From Nitrososphaerota archaeon (GTDB lineage Archaea; Thermoproteota; Nitrososphaeria; Nitrososphaerales; Gagatemarchaeaceae), in contig VBPK01000184.1 in assembly GCA_005877225.1 (NCBI GenBank), positions 1 through 8,829 on the forward strand: a DNA stretch of 8,829 nt, given 5' to 3'. Of the stretch, positions 1 to 6,228 are shown one piece after another. The notes beneath the pieces are model-generated. The model did no database searches and was not told the DNA's origin. It saw only the letters and a program-made list of their open reading frames with translations. Every line of letters begins with the position of its first letter. Position 1 is the stretch's first letter. A program made the position numbers and the translations under genes.

Positions 1-18
1 GACTCGCTGAACGCTTAG
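1..18 (+). CDS. Possible 3' end of an upstream gene (partial)
   Basis: Frame 1 reads Asp-Ser-Leu-Asn-Ala and then TAG at 16-18, which could be the last codons of a gene entering from the left edge. A second reading frame opens with GTG at 26, eight bases later, which would suit an operon. Five codons are too few to judge coding potential, so this is only a placeholder. Confidence 0.15.
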   Translation, partial: DSLNA

Positions 19-25
19 TGGGGGA

Positions 26-274
26 GTGCTGCCGATCAAGAGGACTCATCATGAAAATGAAGGGCCCCCTTTCGAAATATCCCGACTCTACACACTGGCA
101 TTTCAAGGAGGGAACTCAGGAACGTGGAGGAACCTTGAAGTTACATTATGGAGAGGAGGAAGGCGTCTTTGGCTCTCCGTCCAGGCTGGACGGGCTGGAA
201 CCTGGACCCAAGATGCGATGGTAAGAATGAAGACGGCGCTTGAAATTCAATTGAAACAATCGGTGAGCGTGTAG
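26..274 (+). CDS. Doubtful small hypothetical protein, 82 aa
   Basis: I do not recognise this protein. The frame opens with GTG at 26 and ends at TAG 272-274. Its composition looks more protein-like than the competing frames: a beta-like stretch (about residues 38-55, NLEVTLWRGGRRLWLSVQ) is followed by a Gly turn and an amphipathic helix-like tail (about 60-78). It holds four tryptophans (residues 34, 42, 49 and 60). No signal peptide, membrane segment or cysteine is present. The G-run at 20-24 directly abuts GTG, too close for a normal Shine-Dalgarno site, so the start is uncertain. Third-position GC is lower than in the neighbouring genes. It is followed, after about 150 bp, by the co-directional regulator gene. 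Even its reality as a gene is uncertain. Confidence 0.4.
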   Translation: MLPIKRTHHENEGPPFEISRLYTLAFQGGNSGTWRNLEVTLWRGGRRLWLSVQAGRAGTWTQDAMVRMKTALEIQLKQSVSV

Positions 275-312
275 TCGAGCCCTTGCCTTTCCTTAATGTG
301 CCAACGCTCACC
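262..312. repeat. 9-bp inverted repeat flanking the end of the small ORF
   Basis: GGTGAGCGT at 262-270 is the exact reverse complement of ACGCTCACC at 304-312, with 33 bases between. The arm centres are 42 bp apart, close to four helical turns. The left arm overlaps the last codons of the 26-274 frame and the right arm lies just upstream of the regulator's predicted TATA element. It could be a two-half-site operator, a long-loop hairpin, or chance. The repeat itself is seen directly; its role is inference. Confidence 0.4.
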
Positions 313-337
313 CTTGGAACGCATTTATAGCATGAAG

Positions 338-347
338 CGTATATACA
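338..347 (+). promoter_or_regulatory. Predicted archaeal TATA element for the ArsR-like regulator
   Basis: TATATA occupies 340-345 within an AT-rich patch in otherwise GC-rich DNA. A start point about 25 bases downstream would fall near 370, giving a leader of about 50 nt before the TTG at 423. A second AT patch, TTTATAG near 324-330, is an alternative. No experimental support is available. Confidence 0.35.
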
Positions 348-396
348 AATACGCGATGACGTCCGTGAAGAGACCTCAAGTCGTCTTGGCACGGGA

Positions 397-415
397 GCCC
401 CCGACCTAGGGGGTG
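397..415 (+). promoter_or_regulatory. Ribosome-binding site of the regulator, inside a potential GC hairpin
   Basis: GGGGGTG at 409-415 is one base from a canonical GGAGGTG and lies 7 nt before the TTG at 423, so it supports that start. CCCCC at 398-402 can pair with GGGGG at 409-413 around a 6-base loop (GACCTA), with a further G397-U414 wobble. Folding would mask the ribosome-binding site. The pairing is visible in the sequence; translational control is inference. Confidence 0.45.
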
Positions 416-422
416 CAGAAGT

Positions 423-1115
423 TTGTCGCAATCTGACCTCGATTCGATTCTTCTAGCTGTTGAGAACCCGGCAAGGCGGAAAATCTTTCGGCGGCTCAGC
501 GAGCAACCGGGATACCAGCTCCAGCTCTCGAGGGAGCTCGGATTGAGTCAGCAGCTCGTGGCGAAACATCTGGACAGCATGGAGGACGCCGGGTTTGTCA
601 CATCAATGCTCGAGACGAGCCCGAGAGGGCCGAAGAGGAAGGAGTACCTCCTGCGTAAGAGCGTCTCCATAACGATAGACTTCGCGCCGAGCCTATTCAG
701 GACACGAGTCTTTTCGTTCGGGGCGAGTCCCGGGGTCGCGGAGGACTCTGAGAGTTCCGCCCTGATTGCCAGGATGAACGACGTGCTTCGGTCGCCGGAC
801 GAGGCCGCAAGGATTGGGCCGCTGGGCGAGATAATCTCGGACCTGGAGAGGAAACTCAGGCTGATGGAGGAGGAGAGGGCGGTCCTGCTTTACCTTAGAA
901 ACCTGGCGATGACCGAGGCCGCCAGGGCGAGCGGCGCCTTCAGGGGGAGGGACAGGCGAAAGACTCTCCACTATCTCCTGCGCGAGCAGAACGACAACCT
1001 GAACAGGATGTCGACGACACTCGGCTTGCGAGAGCAGATCGTGGGGAACATTCTCGTCGAGATAGAGAAGGAACTCTCGGCCGAGAATGACGACGGGGAC
1101 GAAGAAGAGAATTAA
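423..1115 (+). CDS. ArsR-like winged-helix transcriptional regulator with C-terminal helical domain
   Basis: A 230-residue DNA-binding regulator, probably cytosolic and dimeric. Residues 7-27 (DSILLAVENPARRKIFRRLS) give the ArsR-type first helices with the N-P-A-R-R signature. Residues 31-55 form the helix-turn-helix, with recognition helix LSQQLVAKHLDSMEDAG. Residues 57-78 form the wing, with the SPRGPKRKEYLL motif typical of archaeal proteins grouped as COG1777. After the linker SITIDFAPSLF, residues 135-160 are Leu/Glu/Arg-rich and may form a coiled coil, residues 180-218 are another helical region, and the last 10 residues are strongly acidic. It is about twice the size of SmtB/ArsR metal sensors and has no metal-binding Cys/His cluster, so metal sensing is unlikely. 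The TTG start is chosen for its Shine-Dalgarno spacing and because the HTH fold begins right after it. Its target is unknown; autoregulation or control of the nearby convergent gene is possible. The family is fairly certain, the signal unknown. Confidence 0.88.
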   Translation: MSQSDLDSILLAVENPARRKIFRRLSEQPGYQLQLSRELGLSQQLVAKHLDSMEDAGFVTSMLETSPRGPKRKEYLLRKSVSITIDFAPSLFRTRVFSFGASPGVAEDSESSALIARMNDVLRSPDEAARIGPLGEIISDLERKLRLMEEERAVLLYLRNLAMTEAARASGAFRGRDRRKTLHYLLREQNDNLNRMSTTLGLREQIVGNILVEIEKELSAENDDGDEEEN

Positions 1116-1145
1116 AAAAGAGGAGGGAGAGTTGTTCTCTCCTCT
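1114..1145 (-). terminator. Hairpin plus U6 terminator of the small basic-protein gene
   Basis: GGAGAG 1126-1131 pairs with CTCTCC 1137-1142 around loop TTGTT. A bulged-G alternative extends the stem outward to about 1122/1145. On the minus strand the stem is followed by T6 (complement of A 1114-1119), so transcripts of the 1320-1144 gene would end in hairpin plus U-tract. The element lies in the 28-bp gap between two convergent genes and its U-tract overlaps the regulator's TAA. On the plus strand the same stem lacks a U-tract, so it is a weaker terminator that way. Confidence 0.65.
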
Positions 1146-1320
1146 AAACTCCCAAGTCTGGGAACGATGCTTGAGGAACACCTAGCTGGTTCTGGAGGGT
1201 CTTGATCTTCGTCGCGTATTCTTTCATGCGTCCGGTGTCGTGCTGGACCTTTGCGATCTTGTATCCCTTCCATGCCTTCCTGAGTGCTCCCCAGATCTGA
1301 CCTTTGCTGTATGTAGGCAT
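1144..1320 (-). CDS. Small basic protein, 58 aa, unknown function
   Basis: ATG at 1320-1318 reads through to TAG at 1146-1144. The protein begins MPTYSKGQIWGALRKAWKGY and ends near SFPDLGV. It has 10 Lys/Arg against 3 Asp/Glu and several aromatics (Tyr4, Trp10, Trp17, Tyr20, Tyr35, Phe53). Residues 8-25 look like a basic amphipathic helix and residues 29-46 like a second helix, ending in a short hydrophobic tail. It has no Cys, signal peptide or membrane segment. Composition, a sensible ATG, a palindromic promoter region and its own terminator make it a convincing gene despite its length. No good Shine-Dalgarno site lies at 5-10 nt, which suits a short or leaderless archaeal mRNA. I have a vague impression of similar short proteins in Thaumarchaeota-related genomes but cannot confirm it. 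Nucleic-acid or ribosome binding would fit the charge, but that is a guess. Confidence 0.72.
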   Translation of the reverse strand: MPTYSKGQIWGALRKAWKGYKIAKVQHDTGRMKEYATKIKTLQNQLGVPQASFPDLGV

Positions 1321-1330
1321 TCTTCTGTTG

Positions 1331-1349
1331 GCCTCTGCCCTCCAGAGGC
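1331..1349. promoter_or_regulatory. Perfect 7-bp palindrome upstream of the small protein (candidate operator or leader hairpin)
   Basis: GCCTCTG 1331-1337 and CAGAGGC 1343-1349 are exact reverse complements around a 5-base spacer. The palindrome lies 11 bp upstream of the ATG at 1320. If the A/T patch at 1359-1364 is the TATA element, transcription would start near 1336, inside the palindrome. That is a classic place for a dimeric repressor to bind. Alternatively it folds in the mRNA, with loop GAGGG carrying a Shine-Dalgarno-like core. Confidence 0.45.
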
Positions 1350-1356
1350 GATTCCG

Positions 1357-1366
1357 GGTATTTTGT
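1357..1366 (-). promoter_or_regulatory. Predicted TATA element of the small basic-protein gene
   Basis: On the minus strand CAAAATACCC contains AAAATA (complement of 1359-1364), centred about 41 nt before the ATG at 1320. A start 25 nt downstream gives a leader of roughly 16 nt. The match is loose. The rest of 1321-1503 holds no ORF I can support, only some short imperfect repeats around 1385-1410. Confidence 0.3.
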
Positions 1367-1503
1367 GGCTGAAGTCTAGATTCCTTGAGTCAGTTATCAG
1401 TTCTGTTAACTCTCCGGCCCATCGCCGACGCTAACTTCCATCCATCTGCTCGGAGGATTACTCGCCTTCTCTTCGAGTTGCTAGTTCCCACAGACATTAG
1501 TTA

Positions 1504-3276
1504 TCAAACTCTTGTTGGGCCACCGGAGCCCATTTTCGACCTCGCTAGCCGCCGTGGACGACGGGTGGCCCGACCAACCTTCCATGAAGATTGGTCGATG
1601 ACCACGCGATACTCCCTCTGCGCGACCCGTGCAGTCATGAAGCCATTCCTCACGTCTGAGAGGATAAGGGACGGATCCCTCTTCAGAGGGTCTCCCCACC
1701 CACCGCCGCCCCCCGTCCTGATGCTGACGACATCGCCCTTCTTGAGTTTGAAGGAGGAGACCTTCCTCACCCTCACCTTCTCCCTTCCCTTGCGGATGAT
1801 CACCATGTAGTTCCCGGTTCCATTCTTCCCGCCCTCGACCCCCCAGGGGAATATCACGGACCTGTTGACGTCTGTGGTGAACTCCGCTGAGCTGTTCAGC
1901 ATCCTGTAATCCTTGATGATCCCGAACCCCCCTCTGTGTTCTCCGTGGCCCACCCCGTCGTCGGTGTTGAAGCAGTACCTGTCGAGAATTATGGGATACC
2001 TGTTCTCGATGACCTCTACCGAGGAGGCGTAGGTCTCGCCGTCCGCGAAGCTGACGAGTCCGCTCTCGCCATCCTTGTCCGGGCTCCCGCCCCACCCGCC
2101 CGCGTTCGGCTCGACGAGAGCGAACGGCTCCCCATTCTTGTCGTTCACACCGGCGATTATCTCTGCGACGACGCTCAGGAAGTGGCCCGCGGTGAGCCGC
2201 TCACGGGCGACGGGCGCCAGGGCCTTCCACACTAAGTCCGCCGCGTATGTGAGCGCCTCCCAGTAGACGGAGACTGGGGCGGGTCTGAGAGCGTTGAAGA
2301 TCGTCCCCTCGGGGGCCACGATCTTCAGGGGAGCGACCACCCCCTGATTGTAGCGGAGGTGGGGGTCTATCATCGCCATGTACACCACCCGCACCGCCGC
2401 GACCGTGGCGGGGTATGTGGTGTTCAGGGAGAATGGGAGCTGCTTCGAGTTTCCAGTGAAGTCGACGAAGAAGGCGTCGTCCGTTATCTTCACATGCACA
2501 TGAATCGGGAGAGGGCTCCCGTCCTCCGCACCCTCATCGAGGAAGTCCTCGGCGTGGAAGGCTCCGTGCGGGAGAGAGGAGAGGCGCTTCCTCGCGAGTG
2601 TTTCTCCGTCCACCATCATCTTCTCGATCGTTTCCTGGTAGGTCTCGAGACCGTACTTCTCGATGATCTTCGCGACGCGCCTGTTCCCGACTCTCAGCCC
2701 CGCGACCTGCGCCTCCATATCGCCGATTATCGCGTTCGGGATCCTCGAGTTGGCCCTGAGAATGGCGATCAGGTCCTGGTTGGGCTTCCCCGCGGAATAG
2801 AGTCTGGAGGGGGGGACCTGAATTCCCTCCTGGTAGATCTCCGTCCTCCCCGGCCCCCAGCTCCCGAAGGCCATCCCGCCCACGTCGAGCCAGTGCCCCT
2901 TCGAGGCGGTGAACCCGACGAGTGCGTCACGGAAGAAGATGGGGGCGACGACGCCGACGTCGTTCAAGTGGGTACCGGACATGTAGGGGTCGTTCAACAC
3001 GATCACGTCCCCGTCCCTGAACTCCTTCAAGCCGTACTTTCCGATCACCCCCTTGACCGTGTAGTCGAAGATCCCGATGAAGAGCGGGATGCCCGTCGCC
3101 TGGGCCGTCACGTTCCCCTGGTGGTCGGTGATCGCGGTCGAGAAGTCCAGGACGTCGTAGATGATCGGGCTCTGGGCCGTTCGTGCGGTTACCGTGAACA
3201 TCTCCTCCGCCGCCGAGATCAGGGCGTTCTTGACGATGCTGATGGTGAAGGGGTCGGTCTTGAGTCTGGTCTGCAT
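1504..3276 (-). CDS. hyuB: Hydantoinase B / oxoprolinase family subunit
   Basis: A 590-residue cytosolic HyuB-type subunit, expected to work with the adjacent HyuA in an ATP-dependent enzyme of the N-methylhydantoinase/5-oxoprolinase/acetone-carboxylase superfamily. Landmarks: residues 8-60 (PFTISIVKNALISAAEEM) are the standard N terminus; LNDPYMSGTHLND 94-106 matches the DPY-GGTH motif; SKGHWLDVGG 125-134 carries the usual His and Asp; LRANSR 173-178 and GDMEAQVAG 185-193 are family motifs; VDFTGNS 271-277; GGWGG 393-397; and the Gly-rich TGGGGGWGDPL 521-531. The length is normal or slightly long. The last 15-20 residues are Arg-rich and poorly conserved-looking. ATG at 3276 overlaps the hyuA stop by one base (TAATG), which implies translational coupling. 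The KGHW form resembles carboxylase-like members more than 5-oxoprolinase, but the substrate cannot be assigned from sequence. The family is certain, the reaction is not. Confidence 0.93.
   Translation of the reverse strand: MQTRLKTDPFTISIVKNALISAAEEMFTVTARTAQSPIIYDVLDFSTAITDHQGNVTAQATGIPLFIGIFDYTVKGVIGKYGLKEFRDGDVIVLNDPYMSGTHLNDVGVVAPIFFRDALVGFTASKGHWLDVGGMAFGSWGPGRTEIYQEGIQVPPSRLYSAGKPNQDLIAILRANSRIPNAIIGDMEAQVAGLRVGNRRVAKIIEKYGLETYQETIEKMMVDGETLARKRLSSLPHGAFHAEDFLDEGAEDGSPLPIHVHVKITDDAFFVDFTGNSKQLPFSLNTTYPATVAAVRVVYMAMIDPHLRYNQGVVAPLKIVAPEGTIFNALRPAPVSVYWEALTYAADLVWKALAPVARERLTAGHFLSVVAEIIAGVNDKNGEPFALVEPNAGGWGGSPDKDGESGLVSFADGETYASSVEVIENRYPIILDRYCFNTDDGVGHGEHRGGFGIIKDYRMLNSSAEFTTDVNRSVIFPWGVEGGKNGTGNYMVIIRKGREKVRVRKVSSFKLKKGDVVSIRTGGGGGWGDPLKRDPSLILSDVRNGFMTARVAQREYRVVIDQSSWKVGRATRRPRRLARSKMGSGGPTRV
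1571..1597 (-). repeat. 11-bp inverted repeat in the 3' end of hyuB
   Basis: Plus-strand bases 1571-1581 pair with 1587-1597 around a 5-base loop (CCATG). The one imperfect position becomes a G-U pair in the minus-strand (mRNA) orientation, so the hyuB transcript could form an uninterrupted 11-bp stem. It lies about 70 nt before the hyuB stop with no U-tract after it, so it is not a standard terminator. An RNA-processing or stability element, or coincidence, are both possible. Confidence 0.4.
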
Positions 3277-5327
3277 TACTTCGCGGTCAGCTCCAGGTTT
3301 CCGTACCTATCCGAGCGGGCCGAGTACCCTCTCCTCACCAGCGTGGTCGTGGTCGGCTCCTCGAGGACAGCGGGCCCTTCGACCTGGGTCAGGGGCGGCA
3401 GGAGACCCCGCTCGTAGACCTTCGTCTTCACCCACTCACTCCCCCAATAAACGGCCCTCTCCTCCTTCAGGGACTTCGCCAGGCTGCGCCCCTCGCCCGA
3501 GAGCTCCCTGATGACGGGTTTGTCTGACACGACCACTCCAGCGACGTGGAGGTTGACGAGTTCGACGGGTGCCTCCAGCTCGAAGCCGTACTCTTTTGAG
3601 TGCTGCGACCTGAAACGGTGCCCGACCTCTGTCACCTCCCTCGTCGTCATCTTCCCCGCGTTCGCGTCGACCCTGATCGTGTGCTCCTGCCCGTAATATC
3701 GGAGGTCCGCTGTTCGATGGAGCAGCATCTTCCTTTCGCCCCCCAGAAGGGAGACGACCTCTGAGGAGAGCTCCGCGTACCCGCCGTTGAAGACCTCTTG
3801 AATCCTCGGGGAGTCGAGCCTCTCGATTGCCGTCTTGGTGACTTCGTGCTTCAGGTCGCTCACGAGGAGCCCCCAGGCGGAGAAGTTGCCGGGCGGGATG
3901 ACAGGGACGATGATCTTCGGGATCTCCAGCTCTTCCGCGATGAACGGTGAGAGCATGGGGCCTGACCCTCCGTGGGCGATCAGCGCGAAGTCGCGCGGGT
4001 CGTGGCCCCGCTGGACGGAGACGAGCCTGAGCACCTGGGCCGCATTGTCGTTTGCCAACCTGATCACCGCGAACGCGGCCTCTTCTGTCGAGAGATGGAA
4101 GTGGCGGGCGACCCTCTCCAGCGACTCTCTGGCCAGATCCTCGCGCAGGCTGAACTGCCCCCCGAGGAAGTAGTCGGGGCTGAGGAAGCCGACCGCGAGG
4201 TAGGCATCGGTCACCGTAGGCTCCGACCCGCCCATTCCGTAGCAGGCCGGACCGGGGACCGCCCCGGCACTTACGGGACCGACTTTGAGGTTCCCCACTT
4301 CATCGACCCACGCGATGGAGCCTCCTCCGTTCCCTATCTCGACGATGTCCACGATGGGCACCTTGATGGGATAACCGGGGTTGAAGTCATCCCTCTCCAC
4401 TGAGTAGTTCGTCGTATACTTGATCGCAAGGTCCTCGACCAAGCTCGCCTTCGTCGTCGTGCTTCCGCCGTCGAGCACGATCACACGGCGCTCACCCATC
4501 AGCTCGGCGATCTTCGTCCCCGCGATGACACCCGCCACGGGGCCGGATTCGACGGTCTCGATCGGGGCCCTCTTGACGTAGTCGAACGACGCCACCCCGC
4601 CACTGGAGAGCATCATGTAGAAGGCGCCGTTGAATTTCATCTGGCGAAACCTCGATGTGAGCCTGGTGATGTATCCCTCCACGAGAGGCATCACGTAGGC
4701 GTTCAGCACCGCGGTGTTCGTCCTCTCGTACTCCCTCCACTCGCGGGTGATGTCGCTCGAGATCGTGACGGGCGAGTGCCCGTTTGTTCCATTGAGTTTC
4801 TCGATCGTTTTCAGTGCAGCCCTCTCGTTTGCGGGATTGACGTAACTGTTGATGAAGCAGACGGCGATGGATTCCGCATTCTCCGCGGCGAGCTTCTTCC
4901 AAGCCTCCTCGACTTCCGCCTTCTTCACACCTCGGAGGACCGTCCCGTCAGCCATCACCCGCTCGTCGACCTCCACCCGCCTGTGGCGCGGAACGAAGGG
5001 GGGCGGCTTCCTGTACTTCAGGTTGAATATGTCCCTCCTGTTTGACCTCTGAAGCTCGAGGATGTCGCGAAAGCCCTTCGTCGTGATCAGACCCACGCTG
5101 GCCCCTCTCCTCTGCACGATCGAGTTGATCACTAGCGTCTGGCCGTGAAGAAGCTGGACGCAGGAGGAGGGTTCCACCCCGCTGAGCCTGAACACTTCGA
5201 TGATCCCCTCGGTCAGGTCTTGTGGGGAGGTCCGTCCCTTCGACCAGAACATCTCCCCCGTCTTCTCGTCCACCGCGACAAGGTCAGTGAAGCCACCCCC
5301 GATGTCTATCGCGACGCGGTAGCCCAA
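3276..5327 (-). CDS. hyuA: Hydantoinase A / oxoprolinase family subunit
   Basis: A 683-residue ATP-binding subunit with the ASKHA-like fold, partner of the downstream HyuB. Seen in order: DIGGGFTD 8-15 (phosphate loop 1, usually DIGGTFTD); HGQT 61-64 followed by INSIVQRRGA; QRSNRRDIFNLKYRKP 93-108; ERTNTAVLNAYV 201-212; LDGGSTTTK 285-293 (second phosphate loop); GNGGGS 332-337; GPACYG 359-364; AHGGSGPM 451-458; PPGNFSAWGLLVSD 478-491; DLRYYGQEH 541-549; and GPAVLEEPTTTTLV 651-664. The length is typical (about 650-720). The start is TTG at 5327, because no in-frame ATG or GTG sits nearby and the family's MxYRVxIDIGG begins there. There is no Shine-Dalgarno site, so the mRNA may be leaderless. 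HyuA hydrolyses ATP to activate a cyclic amide or carbonyl substrate. No acetone-carboxylase gamma-subunit gene is nearby. The family is certain, the substrate open. Confidence 0.94.
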   Translation of the reverse strand: MGYRVAIDIGGGFTDLVAVDEKTGEMFWSKGRTSPQDLTEGIIEVFRLSGVEPSSCVQLLHGQTLVINSIVQRRGASVGLITTKGFRDILELQRSNRRDIFNLKYRKPPPFVPRHRRVEVDERVMADGTVLRGVKKAEVEEAWKKLAAENAESIAVCFINSYVNPANERAALKTIEKLNGTNGHSPVTISSDITREWREYERTNTAVLNAYVMPLVEGYITRLTSRFRQMKFNGAFYMMLSSGGVASFDYVKRAPIETVESGPVAGVIAGTKIAELMGERRVIVLDGGSTTTKASLVEDLAIKYTTNYSVERDDFNPGYPIKVPIVDIVEIGNGGGSIAWVDEVGNLKVGPVSAGAVPGPACYGMGGSEPTVTDAYLAVGFLSPDYFLGGQFSLREDLARESLERVARHFHLSTEEAAFAVIRLANDNAAQVLRLVSVQRGHDPRDFALIAHGGSGPMLSPFIAEELEIPKIIVPVIPPGNFSAWGLLVSDLKHEVTKTAIERLDSPRIQEVFNGGYAELSSEVVSLLGGERKMLLHRTADLRYYGQEHTIRVDANAGKMTTREVTEVGHRFRSQHSKEYGFELEAPVELVNLHVAGVVVSDKPVIRELSGEGRSLAKSLKEERAVYWGSEWVKTKVYERGLLPPLTQVEGPAVLEEPTTTTLVRRGYSARSDRYGNLELTAK

Positions 5328-5349
5328 TGAGCATACATGCGGGGGTTCT

Positions 5350-5357
5350 CATAAGAA
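5350..5357 (-). promoter_or_regulatory. Candidate TATA element for the hyuAB operon
   Basis: Minus-strand TTCTTATG (complement of 5350-5357) begins about 30 nt before the TTG at 5327, the spacing expected for a leaderless archaeal transcript. Upstream, at 5384-5388, a GAAAATCT patch is an alternative element giving a leader of about 30 nt. The 145-bp gap between hyuA and the DUF998 gene holds no other ORF I can support. Confidence 0.3.
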
Positions 5358-5472
5358 TCTTGCTGGCGAGGTGAGAGTCACAGATTTTCCCCCGATTGGT
5401 TCCGCTCCATTCGCGGGGAACGCGGGAGGCCCTTCACTTGGGAGGATGGCCTGAGTGGGTCTTGAAGAAGAG

Positions 5473-6228
5473 TCAGGATGAGCTGGTGGCGTCAGATACC
5501 TGCGTGTCCCATTCAGGGCCTCCCGTTATAGAGGCACCGAAACCGATCCCCCACAGGTAGAGGGGGTAAGCTACCATTCTCTCCATTCCGCCACGACCCA
5601 TGCCGAAGTAGTTTCCAGTCAGGAAGAGAAAGTTTGCTGCCAGAACGAAGGCACCTAGGACTAGCGAGAAGTACCGAAGCGGCGTCCGGGTGAACCTGTA
5701 CGTGGAGATGGCTGCTATCGGGGTCAGGACGAAGGTCGTAAAGGCTCCCGCGACATGGACAGCACCTGCAGCCACGACGACCATTGCAGAAGTGCCTCCC
5801 AGATAGAAGGGAAGATACGACGCTCCGACAAGGATGTTTGCAACTCCGACCACCGAGATTGCAAGGACAAACCGCCTGCGACCGGTGGCGCTCCTTAGGA
5901 TCGAGCCGCTCCAGAGCCAGAGTATCCCGTTCAGAAACTTCGCGAACACGAATATCGCTGATGCTGGTTGGATGAGAGTGACGCAGCTCGGAACGGCGTT
6001 GCAAATACCCGAAAAGATTGGGGAACCAAGTCCGCTTATTGTCTCGTTAGAGACGCTGTAACCTGGAGTGAGGCTCTCCGCGATGGTAATTGAGAGAATG
6101 GTCCAAGCCCCCCCGATCAATAAGAGCGACCCAGCAAGTGCGACGCGACTTCTTGAGGCCAGGGTTAATACCGATAGGAAGTAGGAATCGCGTGATAAAG
6201 CTGTTATTGGGTGGAATCCCCCCGCCAA
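5473..6228 (-). CDS. DUF998-like integral membrane protein
   Basis: A 251-residue membrane protein of unknown function. Hydrophobic segments at about residues 29-50, 88-110, 119-139, 147-175, 185-206 and 216-234 suggest six transmembrane helices. The first loop holds PGYSVSNETISGLGSP (55-70), the hallmark of archaeal DUF998 proteins, and Cys76 and Cys82, which could form an extracytoplasmic disulfide. The region before helix 6 (GMGRGGMERMVAYPLYLWG, 209-227) is also family-like. Start is TTG at 6228, the only plausible in-frame start before helix 1; it gives a hydrophilic N terminus of about 28 residues. A start inside helix 1 would truncate the protein. It lies 145 bp upstream of hyuA on the same strand, probably with a separate promoter, and is divergent from the ECF genes. 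No catalytic motif is visible. A link to ECF transport is not supported, since it does not resemble known S components. Confidence 0.78.
   Translation of the reverse strand: MAGGFHPITALSRDSYFLSVLTLASRSRVALAGSLLLIGGAWTILSITIAESLTPGYSVSNETISGLGSPIFSGICNAVPSCVTLIQPASAIFVFAKFLNGILWLWSGSILRSATGRRRFVLAISVVGVANILVGASYLPFYLGGTSAMVVVAAGAVHVAGAFTTFVLTPIAAISTYRFTRTPLRYFSLVLGAFVLAANFLFLTGNYFGMGRGGMERMVAYPLYLWGIGFGASITGGPEWDTQVSDATSSS

Noticed and set aside
141..431. Minus-strand frame of 96 codons at the left edge
   Set aside because: Ser/Arg/Pro-rich translation without secondary-structure pattern, and it runs across the regulator's promoter and ribosome-binding site.
351..435. Possible C/D-box guide RNA (GCGATGA near 352, CTGA near 433)
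   Set aside because: The C box has a mismatch, the C'-like GTGAAGA follows after only a few bases, leaving no room for a guide, and the D-box candidate lies inside the regulator's coding sequence.
693..1181. Minus-strand frame of 162 codons opposite the regulator
   Set aside because: It overlaps a convincing winged-helix gene, its translation shows no fold-like pattern, and it runs through the terminator hairpin.
1321..1503. Possible tRNA or other RNA gene between the small ORF and hyuB
   Set aside because: I see no cloverleaf, no GTTCGANNC T-loop and no paired acceptor arm, only short repeats and the small gene's promoter region.
2359..3417. Long plus-strand open frame (352 codons) antisense to hyuB and hyuA
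   Set aside because: The translation is Arg/Val/Asp/His-rich low-quality sequence, as expected opposite a GC-rich gene. HyuB and HyuA on the other strand have unmistakable family motifs throughout.
5328..5472. Possible extra gene between hyuA and the DUF998 gene
   Set aside because: Short, with no start that gives a protein-like frame. It is best read as the hyuAB promoter region.
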